A DNA stretch of 64,000 nt. It comes from Obelidium mucronatum (taxonomy: Eukaryota; Chytridiomycota; Chytridiomycetes; Chytridiales; Chytriomycetaceae). Under the pieces are notes generated by a model that saw nothing but the letters and a program-made list of their open reading frames with translations, ran no database searches and was not told where the DNA came from. Shown here in pieces: positions 63,207 through 64,000 of this stretch (position 1 is the first letter of the stretch; every line of letters begins with the position of its first letter). The translations under genes were made by a program, and so were the position numbers. The stretch spans positions 372,001 through 436,000 of the forward strand of contig JAIVFH010000010.1 in assembly GCA_025765595.1 (NCBI GenBank). Reading direction: 5' to 3'.

Positions 63207-64000
63207 ATGAAGATGGCTTCACCTCAGCCGCTGCCGCCTGTTCCGGTGGAAGTCTTGGAACAAGTGCTTCTGTATCTTCCACTCAAAAACTTAGCATCCA
63301 TCGCGTTTGCCTCTAAGGCCTATCTCGCCCCCTTCCTTCTTGAGAGTTACTCCTTCGCGAAAAGACACTTCCATTTCCAGCAGACGCTATCTCTTCCTGC
63401 GAGGATGCATTCTTTGGATTGGGACTCATCGTTGCCTCTCACGTATAAGGTCGCAGTGTACCATGCCTTCATAATTAGCAACAATGAGCCACTTGATAAC
63501 AGCGGAAATGCCAGTCAGGATAGTGGACGCTCAACACTTCAGATGGACGAATTCGATACCATACAAACTCTTGAAGCTTTGATAACAGAAGACCCTGCCT
63601 TCGTTCCTCTATACATCAACAGCATCCTCCGCCAGGCACTTTTGATGAAGCAAAGCCGCGTGATGGATCTACTCTTGACGGATTCACGTTTTGGGTTCGG
63701 ACGCTCTGGAAGTCTTGGTTTAGAAGACCCTTGGCACATGCATCGATGGGCTTCGTTCGAGCACCACTTGATCCATCGTGAAGAATCCAAAGAAACTCTG
63801 ATTGTAACGCTATTCGCTACAGACGTCAGTCCGGCCCTTTTGTCTTTAATCCAGGATTCTAGAGTTATTATTTCGGAAAGCAGTGTCAGCGCTGCCTGTA
63901 GGGACTCGTTTAATACCTTCATGCCTTGGGGATTTGACTTTTGGGATGCGATTTTCAAAAACGCGTGTGAATATCGTGGAAAATATAGTGTTGAAATGTT
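63207..64000 (+). CDS. F-box-like protein, 5' part (runs off window)
   Basis: Continuous open frame from ATG 63207 to the window end, 264 codons with no stop. It begins MKMASPQPLPPVPVEVLEQV followed by LLYLPLKNLASIAFASKAYL, the F-box pattern (Pro-x-Glu-x-Leu...Tyr-Leu-Pro...Leu). The rest is helical with LLMKQSRVMDLLLTDSRFGF and a WGFDFWDAIFKNA patch, suggesting ankyrin-like or helical repeats. F-box proteins link substrates to SCF ubiquitin ligases through Skp1; the substrate is not known. The end is beyond the window. Confidence 0.65.
   Translation, partial: MKMASPQPLPPVPVEVLEQVLLYLPLKNLASIAFASKAYLAPFLLESYSFAKRHFHFQQTLSLPARMHSLDWDSSLPLTYKVAVYHAFIISNNEPLDNSGNASQDSGRSTLQMDEFDTIQTLEALITEDPAFVPLYINSILRQALLMKQSRVMDLLLTDSRFGFGRSGSLGLEDPWHMHRWASFEHHLIHREESKETLIVTLFATDVSPALLSLIQDSRVIISESSVSAACRDSFNTFMPWGFDFWDAIFKNACEYRGKYSVEM

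Overview
This is nuclear DNA from a fungus. Genes carry many short GT-AG introns (mostly 48-100 nt). Housekeeping genes are of fungal type (MIP1, SGF29, VMA22, TAD1, eIF3g, an Slm1-like F-BAR/PH protein), and LTR retrotransposons of both main families are present. A profilin-4 homologue and an actin-maturation-protease homologue point to an early-diverging zoosporic (chytrid-like) fungus. That placement is inference; no taxonomic marker was read.

Layout. 1-2.2 kb: a Q-rich hypothetical gene. 2.5-5.0 kb: a LicD/fukutin-like phosphotransferase and a GC-rich secreted, probably GPI-anchored protein. 5.1-12.2 kb, minus strand: four tightly packed genes (TAD1, VMA22, SGF29, MIP1) with only 28-47 bp between neighbours. 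FEN1 fires divergently from TAD1 across 42 bp and is followed by profilin-4. 14.5-16.5 kb: an Slm1-like gene on the minus strand. 16.6-35.4 kb: a head-to-tail array of twelve same-strand, diverged bHLH genes. 35.5-36.8 kb: eIF3g. 36.9-42.0 kb: a complete, very young Ty1/copia element, 298 bp from a tRNA-Glu gene. 42.7-48.1 kb: a VOC protein, the ACTMAP homologue, a membrane protein and a 620-aa unknown. 48.3-60.8 kb: a VWA-domain gene split in frame by a 9.2-kb, nearly pristine Ty3/gypsy-type element. 61-64 kb: FAHD1, a DXD glycosyltransferase and the start of an F-box-like gene.

Main points of interest. (1) The gypsy-type element encodes a complete AP-endonuclease-like (EEP) domain fused upstream of its reverse transcriptase, although it also has LTRs and a DDE integrase. 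(2) The bHLH array shares an R-x-T-P-x-x-[IL]-M motif outside the bHLH domain, a conserved phase-1 intron in the HLH, and one member without a basic region. (3) About fifteen reading-frame breaks occur in the array, the Slm1-like gene and the Q-rich gene. Every one is a +1 shift, while about 25 kb of other coding sequence in the window has none. This could be programmed frameshifting, decay or local assembly error, and reads or RNA would decide.

Exon joins were derived by hand from frame, splice signals and family resemblance. Coordinates given as start and end span introns.
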